From assembly GCF_004022265.1 (NCBI RefSeq), contig NZ_SAVB01000001.1:124001-188000 (forward strand): 64,000 bases of DNA, given 5' to 3'. This DNA is from Paenirhodobacter ferrireducens (GTDB taxonomy: Bacteria; Pseudomonadota; Alphaproteobacteria; Rhodobacterales; Rhodobacteraceae). How positions within the stretch are numbered: the first letter of the stretch is position 1; every line of letters starts with the position of its first letter. A model generated the notes under the pieces. The model did not search any database. It saw only the letters and a program-made list of their open reading frames with translations, and was not told where the DNA came from. The position numbers and the translations under genes are program-made. This document shows, piece by piece, positions 25,619 through 33,786 of the stretch.

Positions 25619-26460
25619 GCACCGCGCCTCAGGACGAGATCGACGACTCCGCCGCGCCCCTGATCGAACATCTGGCCGAGCTGCGCACCCGCATCCTCTA
25701 TGCGCTCGCCGCCTTTCTGGTCGCGATGGTGATCTGCTATGCCTTCTGGCAGCCGGTCTTCAACTTTCTGACCCAGCCGATCTGCCACGCACTGACCGCC
25801 CGCGGCCAGCAATGCGGGCTCTATCTGATCAAGCTGCAGGAAGGGTTCTTCGTCGCGATCAACATCTCCTTCCTTGGCGGCTTCGCGCTCAGCTTCCCGG
25901 TGATCGGCTATCAGCTGTGGCGCTTCGTGGCGCCGGGGCTCTACAAGTCCGAGAAGCGGGCCTTCCTGCCGTTCCTCGTCGCCTCGCCGGTGATGTTCAT
26001 TGCCGGTGCGGCCTTCGCCTATTACGTGATCCTGCCGATGGCCTTCTCGTTCTTCCTCGGTTTCCAGCAGGGGCCGATGTCGCCCGAGGGCGCCGCGACG
26101 AACCAGATGGCGGCGATCGGCTTCCAGGGATCGGTCGAGGAATATCTCTCGCTGACGATGAAATTCGTGATCGCCTTCGGCATCTGCTTCCAGCTGCCGG
26201 TGCTGCTGACGCTGATGGGCAAGGCCGGGCTGATCTCGGCCGCGGGGCTTGCCAGCGTGCGCAAATACGCGGTGGTGGTGATCCTGATCGTCGCCGCCAT
26301 CGTCACGCCCCCCGATGTCGTCAGCCAGGCGATCCTGTTCGCGGTGGTCTACGGGCTTTACGAGATCTCAATCCAGCTCGTCGCCCGGATCGAGCGCCGG
26401 CGCGAGGCGCAGATGCGCGCCGACGGCACTTGGGAAGAGGACGAGGAAGAGGGCGAATGA
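25615..26460 (+). CDS. tatC: Twin-arginine translocase subunit TatC
   Basis: 281 residues, six TM helices. Conserved features: the N-terminal [16 protein letters not shown] motif, [22 protein letters not shown] (first cytoplasmic loop region) and [20 protein letters not shown]. It recognises the twin-arginine motif. An acidic tail (EEDEEEGE) ends the protein, whose stop overlaps the start of the AAA ATPase gene. Confidence 0.96.
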   Translation: MSTAPQDEIDDSAAPLIEHLAELRTRILYALAAFLVAMVICYAFWQPVFNFLTQPICHALTARGQQCGLYLIKLQEGFFVAINISFLGGFALSFPVIGYQLWRFVAPGLYKSEKRAFLPFLVASPVMFIAGAAFAYYVILPMAFSFFLGFQQGPMSPEGAATNQMAAIGFQGSVEEYLSLTMKFVIAFGICFQLPVLLTLMGKAGLISAAGLASVRKYAVVVILIVAAIVTPPDVVSQAILFAVVYGLYEISIQLVARIERRREAQMRADGTWEEDEEEGE

Positions 26461-27293
26461 CCGATCCGATCCTGCGCATCGCCGAGGCGCTCGAGCGCCT
26501 CGCACCGGCCCCCGCGCCGGCCCCCGATTTCGGCGCCGCCGATGCCTTCGTGTGGCGGACCGGGCCCGACCGGCTGGTGCCGGTGGCCGAGGTGAACCGG
26601 GTCGAGCTGTCTCTTCTGCGCGGCATCGACCGGGCGCGTGACACGCTTCTGGCGAACACGCTGCAATTCGCACGCGGCGCGGCGGCCAACAACGCCCTGC
26701 TGTGGGGCGCGCGGGGCATGGGCAAAAGCTCGCTCGTCAAGGCAGTCCATGCCGAGGCGCTGCGTCAGGGCCTGCCCCTGAAGCTCGTCGAGCTCGCGCG
26801 CGAGGATCTGCCCTCGGTCAACCGGCTGATGGCGCATCTGCGCGCCTCGGGGCAGCGCTTCGTGCTGTTCTGCGACGATCTCAGCTTCAGCCATGACGAC
26901 CAGCATTACAAGTCGCTGAAGGCGGTGCTCGATGGCGGCATCGAGGGACGGCCGGCGAACGTGATCCTCTACGCCACCTCGAACCGGCGCCACCTGATGC
27001 CGCGCGACATGATCGAGAACGAACGCTCGAGCGCGATCAACCCGTCCGAAGCGGTCGAGGAGAAGGTGTCGCTGTCCGACCGTTTCGGGCTGTGGCTGGG
27101 CTTCCACACCTGCGATCAGGACGAGTTCTTCGCGATGATCGAGGGCTATTGCGCGGCCTACGGCGTCGAGATCGCGCCCGAGGCGCTGCGCGCCGAGGCG
27201 ACGGAATGGTATCGCACCCGCGGCTCGCGCTCGGGGCGCGTGGCGTGGCAGTTCTTCACCGATCTGGCTGGCCGGCGCGGCCTCGCGCTCTGA
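26457..27293 (+). CDS. DUF815-type AAA ATPase coupled to tatABC
   Basis: 278 residues. A Pro/Ala-rich N-terminus is followed by a P-loop GARGMGKSS (residues 84-92), a Walker B strand [10 protein letters not shown] (~134-143) and an arginine-rich sensor segment ([14 protein letters not shown]). The pattern fits the DUF815 (YifB/ClpA-like AAA) group, uncharacterised ATPases often near tat genes in alphaproteobacteria. The ATGA overlap with tatC indicates translational coupling, so a link to Tat export (for example quality control of cofactor-containing substrates) is inferred, not shown. Confidence 0.8.
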   Translation: MTDPILRIAEALERLAPAPAPAPDFGAADAFVWRTGPDRLVPVAEVNRVELSLLRGIDRARDTLLANTLQFARGAAANNALLWGARGMGKSSLVKAVHAEALRQGLPLKLVELAREDLPSVNRLMAHLRASGQRFVLFCDDLSFSHDDQHYKSLKAVLDGGIEGRPANVILYATSNRRHLMPRDMIENERSSAINPSEAVEEKVSLSDRFGLWLGFHTCDQDEFFAMIEGYCAAYGVEIAPEALRAEATEWYRTRGSRSGRVAWQFFTDLAGRRGLAL

Positions 27294-27319
27294 CAGGCGG
27301 CGCTGCGGCTCTGGCCGGG

Positions 27320-27372
27320 CAGGGGGCGCTGCCCCCCGTCCTTGAGACGCAGGCGTCGAATGCGCCCTCCGG
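27320..27372 (+). repeat. Structured dispersed repeat, copy B (divergent)
   Basis: GCAGGGGGCGCTGCCCCC palindrome, then GACG-CAGG-CGTC hairpin (27346-27357), then GAATGCGCCCTCCGG. It shares the first module with copies A, C, D, E, but its third module is degenerate. Between the convergent AAA ATPase and YidE-type genes. Confidence 0.6.
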
Positions 27373-27374
27373 CC

Positions 27375-29057
27375 TCACATCAGCAGCAGCACCAGCACCT
27401 GTGGTGCGAGGATGCGCAGGCACATCACCAGCGGATAGACCGCGGCATAGGCGATCGACTGCGCCGCCGCCGTCGGCGCCATCGCATTCGCGAAGGCGAG
27501 CGCCGGCGGATCGGTCATCGAGCCAGCCAGAACGCCTGCGAGGCTGAGATAATTCACCTTCCACAGCAGCCGCGCGGCAAAGCCCACGATCAGCAGTGGC
27601 ACCAGCGTGATGATCGCGCCATAGAGCATCCAGATCAGCCCGTCGCCGTGAATGAGCGTGGCGAGGAAGCTGTCGCCCGCCTTCAGCCCCACCGCGGCGA
27701 GGAAGAGCACGATGCCGAGCTCGCGCAGCGCGTGGTTCGCGACCGGCGGCATGAAGAACACGAAGGGGCCGAGGAAGCCGATGCGCGACAGCACGATCGC
27801 CACCACCAGCGGCCCGCCCGCAAGGCCGAGTTTCAGCGGCGCCGGCAGCCCGGGCACGAGGATCGGGACCGAGCCCACCAGCACACCCAGCACGATGCCG
27901 ATGAACACCGCCGAGAACTGCACGCTCTCGAGGCTCTTCGCCTGATTGCCGAAAAGCGGACGGGCGGCGGCGATCTCCTCCTTGCCGCCGACAACGGTCA
28001 GGATGTCGCCGAATTGCAGCGTCAGGGCGCCGTCCGCCGGCACCTCGGTGCCCGCGCGCATCACCCGCGAGATGGTGACATTGTGCGCCTCGAGCCCGAA
28101 GTCGCGGATGTGGCGGCCAAGCGCCTTCTTCTCGGTCACCGCGATCCGCTCCCAGGCAAGATGTGTGCCCTTCGTCGTGGTCAGCGCGCTTTCGGCGCGC
28201 TCGCCGAGGATCAGCTCCATCGCGTGCAGCTTCGGTGCGGGGCCGACGAGGTGCAGCACGTCGCCGAGATTCAGCACCGTCTCGCGCGTCGGATGAAGCA
28301 GCTCGTCGCCCTTGCGCAGCCGCGACACCACCACGCCCGCATCGTAGAGATCTGGCACCTCGCCAAGCCGCAGCCCGTCGAGGTTGGGGTTGCGCACCCG
28401 CAGGTTGAGCGAGGGCAGCTCGGCCGCGCCGCGTGCGCGGGTGGCGTCGAAGGCGGCTTCCTCGGCCTCGATGCGGATCTTCAGCACCGCCCGCACCACA
28501 AGCATCGAGGCGAGGACGCCGAGGATGCCGAATGGGTAGGCCACGGCATAGCCGAGCCCCGGCTGCGACAGCGTCGCGGCATCGGCGCCGATGTCCTTGA
28601 GCACCTGCGTCGCGGCGCCGAGGCCGGGGGTGTTCGTCACCGCCCCCGACATCAGCCCGACCAGCGCCGGCACCGGCACCGCGGTCAGCGCATGCAGGCC
28701 AAGCGTCACCACAACGCCAAGCGCGACGATCGCCGCGGCGATCAGGTTCAGCTGCAGCCCCGATTTCTGCAGCGTCGCGAAGAAGCCGGGGCCGACCTGG
28801 ATGCCGATGGTGAAGACGAAGAGGATCAGCCCGAATTCGCGGATGAACTCGATCATCGCGCCGTCGAATTTCAGTCCCGCGACTGAGGCGAGATGGCCGA
28901 CGAAGATCCCCGCGAACAGCACCCCGCCGATGCCCAGCCCGACGCCGCGCCAGCTCAGCCCGCCGAGCAACAGGCCGAGCGCGCCGGCAAGCGACAGCGC
29001 CGCGGTGCCAAGCGCGACACCCGACAGGCCTTGCAGGAAGCCGAGGATCATCTCCAT
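27375..29057 (-). CDS. YidE/AspT-family transporter with two TrkA-C domains
   Basis: 560 residues in the aspartate:alanine exchanger (AAEx) layout: five TM helices (LGTAALSLAGALGLLLGG onward), a cytoplasmic hydrophilic centre (~residues 190-370) holding two TrkA_C-like regulatory domains (VVSRLRKGDELLHPTRETVLNLGD and the repeat ending LTVVGGKEE), then five more TM helices. The membrane duplications GLILFVFTIGIQVGPGFF and GIVLFLAAVGLKAGDSF are the conserved gated motifs. Bacterial members are exchangers of dicarboxylates or amino acids; substrate not deducible. An in-frame ATG at 29051 is an alternative start. Confidence 0.85.
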   Translation of the reverse strand: MEMILGFLQGLSGVALGTAALSLAGALGLLLGGLSWRGVGLGIGGVLFAGIFVGHLASVAGLKFDGAMIEFIREFGLILFVFTIGIQVGPGFFATLQKSGLQLNLIAAAIVALGVVVTLGLHALTAVPVPALVGLMSGAVTNTPGLGAATQVLKDIGADAATLSQPGLGYAVAYPFGILGVLASMLVVRAVLKIRIEAEEAAFDATRARGAAELPSLNLRVRNPNLDGLRLGEVPDLYDAGVVVSRLRKGDELLHPTRETVLNLGDVLHLVGPAPKLHAMELILGERAESALTTTKGTHLAWERIAVTEKKALGRHIRDFGLEAHNVTISRVMRAGTEVPADGALTLQFGDILTVVGGKEEIAAARPLFGNQAKSLESVQFSAVFIGIVLGVLVGSVPILVPGLPAPLKLGLAGGPLVVAIVLSRIGFLGPFVFFMPPVANHALRELGIVLFLAAVGLKAGDSFLATLIHGDGLIWMLYGAIITLVPLLIVGFAARLLWKVNYLSLAGVLAGSMTDPPALAFANAMAPTAAAQSIAYAAVYPLVMCLRILAPQVLVLLLM

Positions 29058-29224
29058 CGCGGGTCTCCGTCATCGATGCTGCGAGTGCGAAAGGGGCTCG
29101 CCCTCACGCTGCACCCGCGGCCCGCGCCGGTCAATGCGCCAGCACGTGCGACCGCCAAACCCTTGCCCTCATGCCGGATTTTGCGGCGCCGGCGCCACGC
29201 TTCCCGGGCCGTTCTTCCTGGCCG

Positions 29225-29278
29225 AAAGACCTCGGGGGTGAATTTTGCCGCATGGCAAAAGAGGGGGCAGCGCCCCCT
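29225..29278 (-). repeat. Structured dispersed repeat, copy C
   Basis: Minus-strand reading: AAGGGGGCGCTGCCCCCTC, then hairpin TTTTGCC-ATGC-GGCAAAA, then TTCACCCCCGAGGTCTTT. The 7-bp stem differs from the other copies yet pairs perfectly. Lies 31 bases past the stop of the AhpD-like gene. Confidence 0.8.
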
Positions 29279-29308
29279 TGCGCCGCCCACCCCGGAAAAC
29301 GCCGGACT

Positions 29309-29878
29309 TCAGCGCCCTATCGCGAAGAATTCCTCGTTCGCGCGGATCGAGGCCATGTTCACCAGCCGGTTCGAGAGCCCGAAGAAGGCGGTGATCGCAC
29401 CGATGTCCCAAATGTCTTCGTCGCTGAAGCCATGGGCGTGCAGCGCGGCATAATCGTCCTCGTCGACCTCCTGCGCCCGCGCGCTGACCTTCAGCGCGAA
29501 GGCCAGCATGGCGCGCTGGCGGGCCGTGATGTCGGCCTTGCGCCAGTTCGTGGCGAGCTGATCGGCGAGGATGCGGTTCTTCGTGCGGATCCGCACGATC
29601 GCGCCATGGGCGACGACGCAATACTGGCACTCGTTCGCCGCACTCGTCGCCACCACGATCATCTCGCGCTCGCCCACGCTCAGTCCGCTGTCGCGCTCCA
29701 TCAGCGCGTCATGATAGGCGAAGAAGGCGCGGAATTCGTCGGGCCGGTGCGCGAGGGCGAGAAAGATGTTCGGCACGAAGCCCGCTTTCTCGGCGACGGC
29801 CTCGATCCGCGCGCGGATGTCTTGCGGCAGCGATGCCAGTGACGGCACCGGAAACCGGCTGATTGGTCTGTCTGTCAT
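29309..29878 (-). CDS. AhpD/carboxymuconolactone-decarboxylase-like peroxidase-related protein
   Basis: 189 residues, all-helical CMD/AhpD fold. The redox motif ECQYCVVAHGAIVR has the CxxC plus downstream His of the AhpD family (uncharacterised peroxidase-related group, TIGR01926-like). Predicted role: thiol-disulfide peroxidase activity in the cytoplasm. ATG at 29878 (MTDRPISRF) follows GGAGGA. Monocistronic between xthA and the YidE-type gene; the structured repeat C lies downstream. Confidence 0.85.
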   Translation of the reverse strand: MTDRPISRFPVPSLASLPQDIRARIEAVAEKAGFVPNIFLALAHRPDEFRAFFAYHDALMERDSGLSVGEREMIVVATSAANECQYCVVAHGAIVRIRTKNRILADQLATNWRKADITARQRAMLAFALKVSARAQEVDEDDYAALHAHGFSDEDIWDIGAITAFFGLSNRLVNMASIRANEEFFAIGR

Positions 29879-29945
29879 TGTGGTCCTCCCTGCGGGCACT
29901 GTGCCGCGGGGAGGGGCGCAACGGGAAATGACGTTGCGTCAGCCT

Positions 29946-30725
29946 TCAGGCGTCAAGCTCGATCACCAGCGGCACATGGTCCGAGGGCTTGTCCCGGCCG
30001 CGGATCTCCTTGTCGATGGTGACGCCGCGCAGCAGGTCGGCGGCTTGCGGGCTGAGCAGCATGTGGTCGATCCGGATGCCGTTGTTCCGCTGCCATGCAC
30101 CCGCCTGGTAATCCCAGAAGGTGTAATGCCCCGGCCCCTCGACCTCGGCGCGGAAGGCGTCGGTATAGCCGAGGTTCACGATCCGGCGGAAGGCCGCGCG
30201 GCTGTCGGGCAGGGCGAGCGCATCCTCGCGCCACGCCTCGGGCTTGGCCGCGTCCTCGTCTTGCGGGATGACGTTGTAATCGCCCGCAAGGATCACCGGC
30301 TCCTCGCTCGCCAGAAGCTCGGCCGCGCGGGCGCGCATCCGCTCCATCCAGGCGAGCTTGTAGTCGTATTTCGGCCCCGGCGCTGGGTTGCCGTTCGGCA
30401 GGTAGAGCCCGCAGAAGCGCACCGCGCGCTTGCCGACCACCGTCGCCTCGATCCAGCGCGCCTGCTCGTCGCCGTCATCGCCCGGCAACCCGCGCTCGAC
30501 ATCCTCGAGCGGCAGCTTCGAGAGCAGCGCGACGCCGTTGAAGCTTTTCTGCCCGTGCGTCTCGATGAAATAGCCCAGCCCCTCGAAGATCTCGTGCGGG
30601 AAGGCCTCGTCGGTCGACTTGATCTCCTGCAGCGCGACAAGGTCGGGCTCGGCCTCGCGCAGCCAGGTGACGAGCGCCTCGGCGCGCGCCTTGATGCCGT
30701 TGATGTTGAACGTCGCGATCTTCAT
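29946..30725 (-). CDS. xthA: Exodeoxyribonuclease III / AP endonuclease
   Basis: 259 residues. Removes 3' blocks and cleaves abasic sites in base-excision repair. Metal and catalytic residues in ATFNINGIKAR, ALQEIK (Glu), ILAGDYNVIP (Asp/Asn), GIRIDHMLLS and the final SDHVPLVIEL (His) are all intact, and the length equals that of E. coli Xth. Single gene, ATG start with GGGAGG upstream. Confidence 0.95.
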   Translation of the reverse strand: MKIATFNINGIKARAEALVTWLREAEPDLVALQEIKSTDEAFPHEIFEGLGYFIETHGQKSFNGVALLSKLPLEDVERGLPGDDGDEQARWIEATVVGKRAVRFCGLYLPNGNPAPGPKYDYKLAWMERMRARAAELLASEEPVILAGDYNVIPQDEDAAKPEAWREDALALPDSRAAFRRIVNLGYTDAFRAEVEGPGHYTFWDYQAGAWQRNNGIRIDHMLLSPQAADLLRGVTIDKEIRGRDKPSDHVPLVIELDA

Positions 30726-30786
30726 GGGCGCCTCCCTTTCGGGGAGTTGTAGGGGAAGGGGGCGACGAGGGAAAGGGAGAGGAGGC

Positions 30787-31089
30787 TCAGTGCTCGGCGT
30801 CGTCGAAGAGGCGGTCGAGGATGTCCTGCCCGAAGATCTGATATCTCGGGTCGATCTTGCGGAGCTCGGTGTCGATCAACGGAAAGATGCGCTGACGCAA
30901 GGCGATCTCGGCTGCTTCCGGAAAGCTGGACGGGGCGCCGAGCCCCCGCCGATACTGCGTGATCAGCGCCATGAAGGCCTTGTCGACGTGTAGGCTCGCC
31001 AAAACTGTTGCGACCTCTGCGTCGGCGAGCCGGAGCTGGACATGACCGCCCCCTTTCGTGCCGACACGGCGTTCGAACGGGCTCCTCAC
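30787..31089 (-). CDS. Hypothetical protein translationally coupled to erpA
   Basis: 100 residues if started at the GTG at 31089, which overlaps the erpA stop as GTGA. No ATG exists in frame until residue 40 (MALITQYRRG), and no good ribosome site stands elsewhere. The C-terminal 70 residues look like a folded helical domain (VATVLASLHVDKAFMALITQ, EIALRQRIFPLIDTEL, DPRYQIFGQDILDRLF). The N-terminal ~20 residues are basic and Gly-rich. No family recognised. An out-of-frame ATG at 31043 with a good ribosome site opens only 26 codons. Coupling to erpA suggests a link to Fe-S delivery, as inference. Confidence 0.5.
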   Translation of the reverse strand: MRSPFERRVGTKGGGHVQLRLADAEVATVLASLHVDKAFMALITQYRRGLGAPSSFPEAAEIALRQRIFPLIDTELRKIDPRYQIFGQDILDRLFDDAEH

Positions 31090-31415
31090 ATCGAGAAGCT
31101 GATCCCGCAGCCGCAGGAGCTGGTGGCGTTCGGGTTCACCACCACGAAGCGGGCGCCGATCAGCTCGTCGGTGAAGTCGATCGTGGCGTTCTCGAGAAAC
31201 GGCAGCGAGACCGGGTCGATCAGCACGCACTGGCCCGCGCCTTCGAGCACGATGTCGTCCGGCGCCGAGGCCTCTTCCAGCGTCATGTCATACTGGAAAC
31301 CCGAGCAGCCGCCGCCCTCGACGGCGATGCGCAGCGCGCGCGGCGCGTCGGTCGCGCCGTTGATCTCGGCGAGGCGCGCGAAGGCGCGCGGGGTGACTTT
31401 CGGCGGCACGAGCAT
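31086..31415 (-). CDS. erpA: A-type iron-sulfur carrier protein (ErpA/IscA-like)
   Basis: 109 residues with the HesB/IscA fold. The three cluster-binding cysteines are present: Cys37 (EGGGCSGFQY), Cys101 and Cys103 (SSCGCGISFSM); an additional Cys63 is not conserved. Carries [2Fe-2S]/[4Fe-4S] clusters to apoproteins. ATG at 31415 follows GGAGGG. Divergent from dgt. The symbol is tentative, since A-type carriers are hard to separate by sequence. Confidence 0.88.
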   Translation of the reverse strand: MLVPPKVTPRAFARLAEINGATDAPRALRIAVEGGGCSGFQYDMTLEEASAPDDIVLEGAGQCVLIDPVSLPFLENATIDFTDELIGARFVVVNPNATSSCGCGISFSM

Positions 31416-31499
31416 GGCTGAACCCTCCGGGGGCCTGTATTTCCGTAACTTTGCGGATATAGGGTGGGAAGGACGAACCGGCAAGACGAGGCGAGAACC

Positions 31500-32696
31500 G
31501 TGCTGCAACCCTATGCCTGCCATCCCGAGGCCAGCCGCGGGCGGCTGTTTCCGGAGAGCATCTCGACCTTCCGCTCGCCCTTCCAGCGCGACCGCGACCG
31601 GATCATCCATTCCTCGGCCTTCCGCCGGCTCAAGCACAAGACCCAGGTCTTCGTCGAGCACGAGGGCGATTACTACCGCACCCGGATGACGCACACGATC
31701 GAGGTGGCGCAGGTCGCGCGCACCATCGCCGGGGCGCTCGGGCTGAACACCGACCTCGCCGAGGCGGTGGCGCTGGCCCATGACCTCGGCCATCCGCCCT
31801 TCGGCCATACCGGCGAGGATGCGCTGGCGGTGCTGATGAAGGAGTACGGCGGCTTCGATCACAACGCGCAGGCGCTGCGGATCGTGACCAAGCTCGAGCG
31901 GCACTATGCCACCTTCGACGGGCTCAACCTGACCTGGGAGACGCTCGAGGGCATCGCCAAGCACAACGGGCCGGTGATCTCGGACAAGGGTGGCTCGCAT
32001 CAGGTGCCCGACCGCGCGAGCCTGCCCTATGCGCTGGCCGAGATCGACGCGCAATGGAACCTCGAGCTCGAGACCAACGCCTCGGCCGAGGCGCAGGTGG
32101 CGGCAGTGGCGGACGATTGCGCCTACAACCACCACGACCTGCACGACGGGCTGCGCGCCGGGCTCTTCACCGAGGACGACCTGTGCGAGCTGCCGATGGT
32201 GGGCGAGTGCTTTGCCGAGGTCGACCGGCTCTATCCCGGGCTCGAGGCGACGCGGCGCCGGCACGAGGCGCTGCGGCGCGTCTTCGGCGTGATGGTCGAG
32301 GACGTGATCGCGGTGGCGCAGAACCGGCTGGCCGGTCTGCAACCGCGCTCGGTCGACGACATCCGCGCGATGGACGGGCCGATCATCCGCTTCTCGAAGC
32401 CGCTCTACCAGAGCCTGAAGGTGGTGAAGATGTTCCTCTTCCAGCGCATGTATCGCGCGCCCCGCGTGGTGGCGGAGCGGCAGCGCGTGACGGCGATGGT
32501 GAACGGGCTGTTCCCGCTCTTCCTCGACCGGCCCGAGCTCTTGCCAGAGGACTGGCAGGGCGATGTGGCGGCGGCGAAGGCGAAGGGCAACGACGGGCGC
32601 ACCGAGCTTGCGCGCGTCGTGCTGGACTATGTCGCGGGCATGACCGACCGGTTCGCGATCCAGGAATATCACCGGCTGATCGACCCCGACCTCTGA
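31500..32696 (+). CDS. dgt: Deoxyguanosinetriphosphate triphosphohydrolase (dGTPase)
   Basis: 398 residues. HD-superfamily enzyme cleaving dNTPs to nucleosides and triphosphate, limiting dNTP pools. Metal ligands: His in RMTHTIEVAQVA and the HD pair in ALAHDLGHPPFGHTGEDAL; the later Asp is in the helix AYNHHDLHDGL. It belongs to the type-2 group common in alphaproteobacteria. The GTG at 31500 (MLQPYACHPEASRG) follows GAGGCGAGAACC and fits the family N-terminus better than the GTG at 31464, which lacks a ribosome site. In many alphaproteobacteria it precedes argS; here the repeat copy D and an OsmC gene follow. Confidence 0.93.
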   Translation: MLQPYACHPEASRGRLFPESISTFRSPFQRDRDRIIHSSAFRRLKHKTQVFVEHEGDYYRTRMTHTIEVAQVARTIAGALGLNTDLAEAVALAHDLGHPPFGHTGEDALAVLMKEYGGFDHNAQALRIVTKLERHYATFDGLNLTWETLEGIAKHNGPVISDKGGSHQVPDRASLPYALAEIDAQWNLELETNASAEAQVAAVADDCAYNHHDLHDGLRAGLFTEDDLCELPMVGECFAEVDRLYPGLEATRRRHEALRRVFGVMVEDVIAVAQNRLAGLQPRSVDDIRAMDGPIIRFSKPLYQSLKVVKMFLFQRMYRAPRVVAERQRVTAMVNGLFPLFLDRPELLPEDWQGDVAAAKAKGNDGRTELARVVLDYVAGMTDRFAIQEYHRLIDPDL

Positions 32697-32720
32697 GCGG
32701 GGATCCGGCGGGCGGGCAGG

Positions 32721-32773
32721 GAGGGGGCGCTGCCCCCTCTTCGGCTGCGCCGAATTCACCCCCGAGGTATTTC
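32721..32773 (+). repeat. Structured dispersed repeat, copy D
   Basis: GAGGGGGCGCTGCCCCCTC, hairpin TTCGGC-TGC-GCCGAA (32740-32754), then TTCACCCCCGAGGTATTT. A following GGGCAAGGAGAAAG resembles the start of the long hairpin at 63384 but its other arm is missing. Confidence 0.8.
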
Positions 32774-32893
32774 GGGCAAGGAGAAAGCCGGAAGGGGCGC
32801 GTTGCGGCGTGAAGAAAGCCGGCGCGGAACTTTGCGGCGTGGCGTATGTTGATCTTCTGTGGCGCCGCTTCGGCGCATCATGGGAGAGGACAG

Positions 32894-33319
32894 ATGATCC
32901 TGAAGACCGGTTCCGCACATTGGGAAGGTTCGATCCGCGAAGGCAGCGGCAGCATCTCGACGCAGTCGGGGGCGCTTGCGGCGCAGCCCTATGGCTTTGC
33001 CGCGCGGTTCGAGGGGCGGCCCGGCACCAACCCCGAGGAGCTGATCGCCGCGGCCCATGCCGCCTGCTTCTCGATGGCGCTCTCGGGCGGGCTCGCTGCC
33101 GCCGGGGTGGGCGATGTGGTGATCGACACCGTCGCCACGGTGAAGATGGAAAAGCAGGAGGCGGGGTTTGCGATCATCGCCTCGATGCTGACGGTGCGGG
33201 TCTCGGGCACGGGCGCGCCCGAGGTGATCCGTGCGGCGGCCGAGGCCGCGAAGGCGGGCTGCCCGGTCTCGAAGGTGCTCGCCTGCGAGGTGGGGATGGA
33301 GCTCGAGATCGTCGGATGA
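32894..33319 (+). CDS. OsmC/Ohr-family organic hydroperoxide reductase-like protein
   Basis: 141 residues of the OsmC subfamily. The two thiols of the family are Cys58 (AHAACFSMALS) and Cys123 (AKAGCPVSKVLA), placed as in OsmC peroxidases that reduce organic hydroperoxides; Arg/Glu partners are plausible in the RFEGRPGTNPEEL loop. ATG after GGGAGAGGACAG; the upstream in-frame ATG at 32846 has no ribosome site. Single gene facing a convergent DUF gene two bases from its stop. Confidence 0.9.
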   Translation: MILKTGSAHWEGSIREGSGSISTQSGALAAQPYGFAARFEGRPGTNPEELIAAAHAACFSMALSGGLAAAGVGDVVIDTVATVKMEKQEAGFAIIASMLTVRVSGTGAPEVIRAAAEAAKAGCPVSKVLACEVGMELEIVG

Positions 33320-33321
33320 GA

Positions 33322-33786
33322 TCAGGCGGGCGGCAGCGGGCCGCCCGCGTCGAAGCCCGTCTCCATCGCGCCGATGCGGGCCGCCTCGATCCGCGCCCAG
33401 ACCTCGGGCGCGGTCTCGCCCTGCCAGATCCCGGTCAGCGCAAAGCGGATCCGGGCCGAGCGGCGCGCGGCCTCCTCGAGCCGGTCGATGATCGCGGCGC
33501 CGTGGCTGGCGATCAGCTCCTCGAGCGGGCCGGCGGCGATCAGCCCGACCTGCCACGGGTTCTCGGCCTTGCGGATCGCCCGCAGGCAGAAGGCGAACAG
33601 TTCCTCGGGATGGGCGTCGAGCTCGAACACGCACAGATCCGACCAGGCCATCTCGTCCGGGTCGCCGCGGTCCTCGCGGTGATCGGCGAGCCACAGATCG
33701 GCCAGCGCCTCGACGCTGTGCAACCCTTCCGGGGCATTCGCGGCTTCGGCGAGGCGGGTGGTCAGATCGGGCGGCAGGGGCGTCAC
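33322..33786 (-). CDS. Hypothetical protein (possibly DUF6869) coupled to prfC
   Basis: 154 residues from a GTG that overlaps the prfC stop (GTGA). The sequence ENPWQVGLIAAGPLEELIASHG with a following helix DRLEEAARRSARIRFALTGIWQ resembles, from memory, small DUF6869 proteins; this match is tentative. No signal peptide or TM helix. Translational coupling with release factor 3 may only reflect compact packing. A longer open frame upstream lies inside prfC and was rejected. Confidence 0.65.
   Translation of the reverse strand: MTPLPPDLTTRLAEAANAPEGLHSVEALADLWLADHREDRGDPDEMAWSDLCVFELDAHPEELFAFCLRAIRKAENPWQVGLIAAGPLEELIASHGAAIIDRLEEAARRSARIRFALTGIWQGETAPEVWARIEAARIGAMETGFDAGGPLPPA

Noticed and set aside
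31018-31043. Frameshift in the hypothetical gene after erpA, because an ATG with a good ribosome site lies out of frame at 31043
   Set aside because: The coupled GTG start explains the whole frame without a sequence error; recorded only as an alternative.
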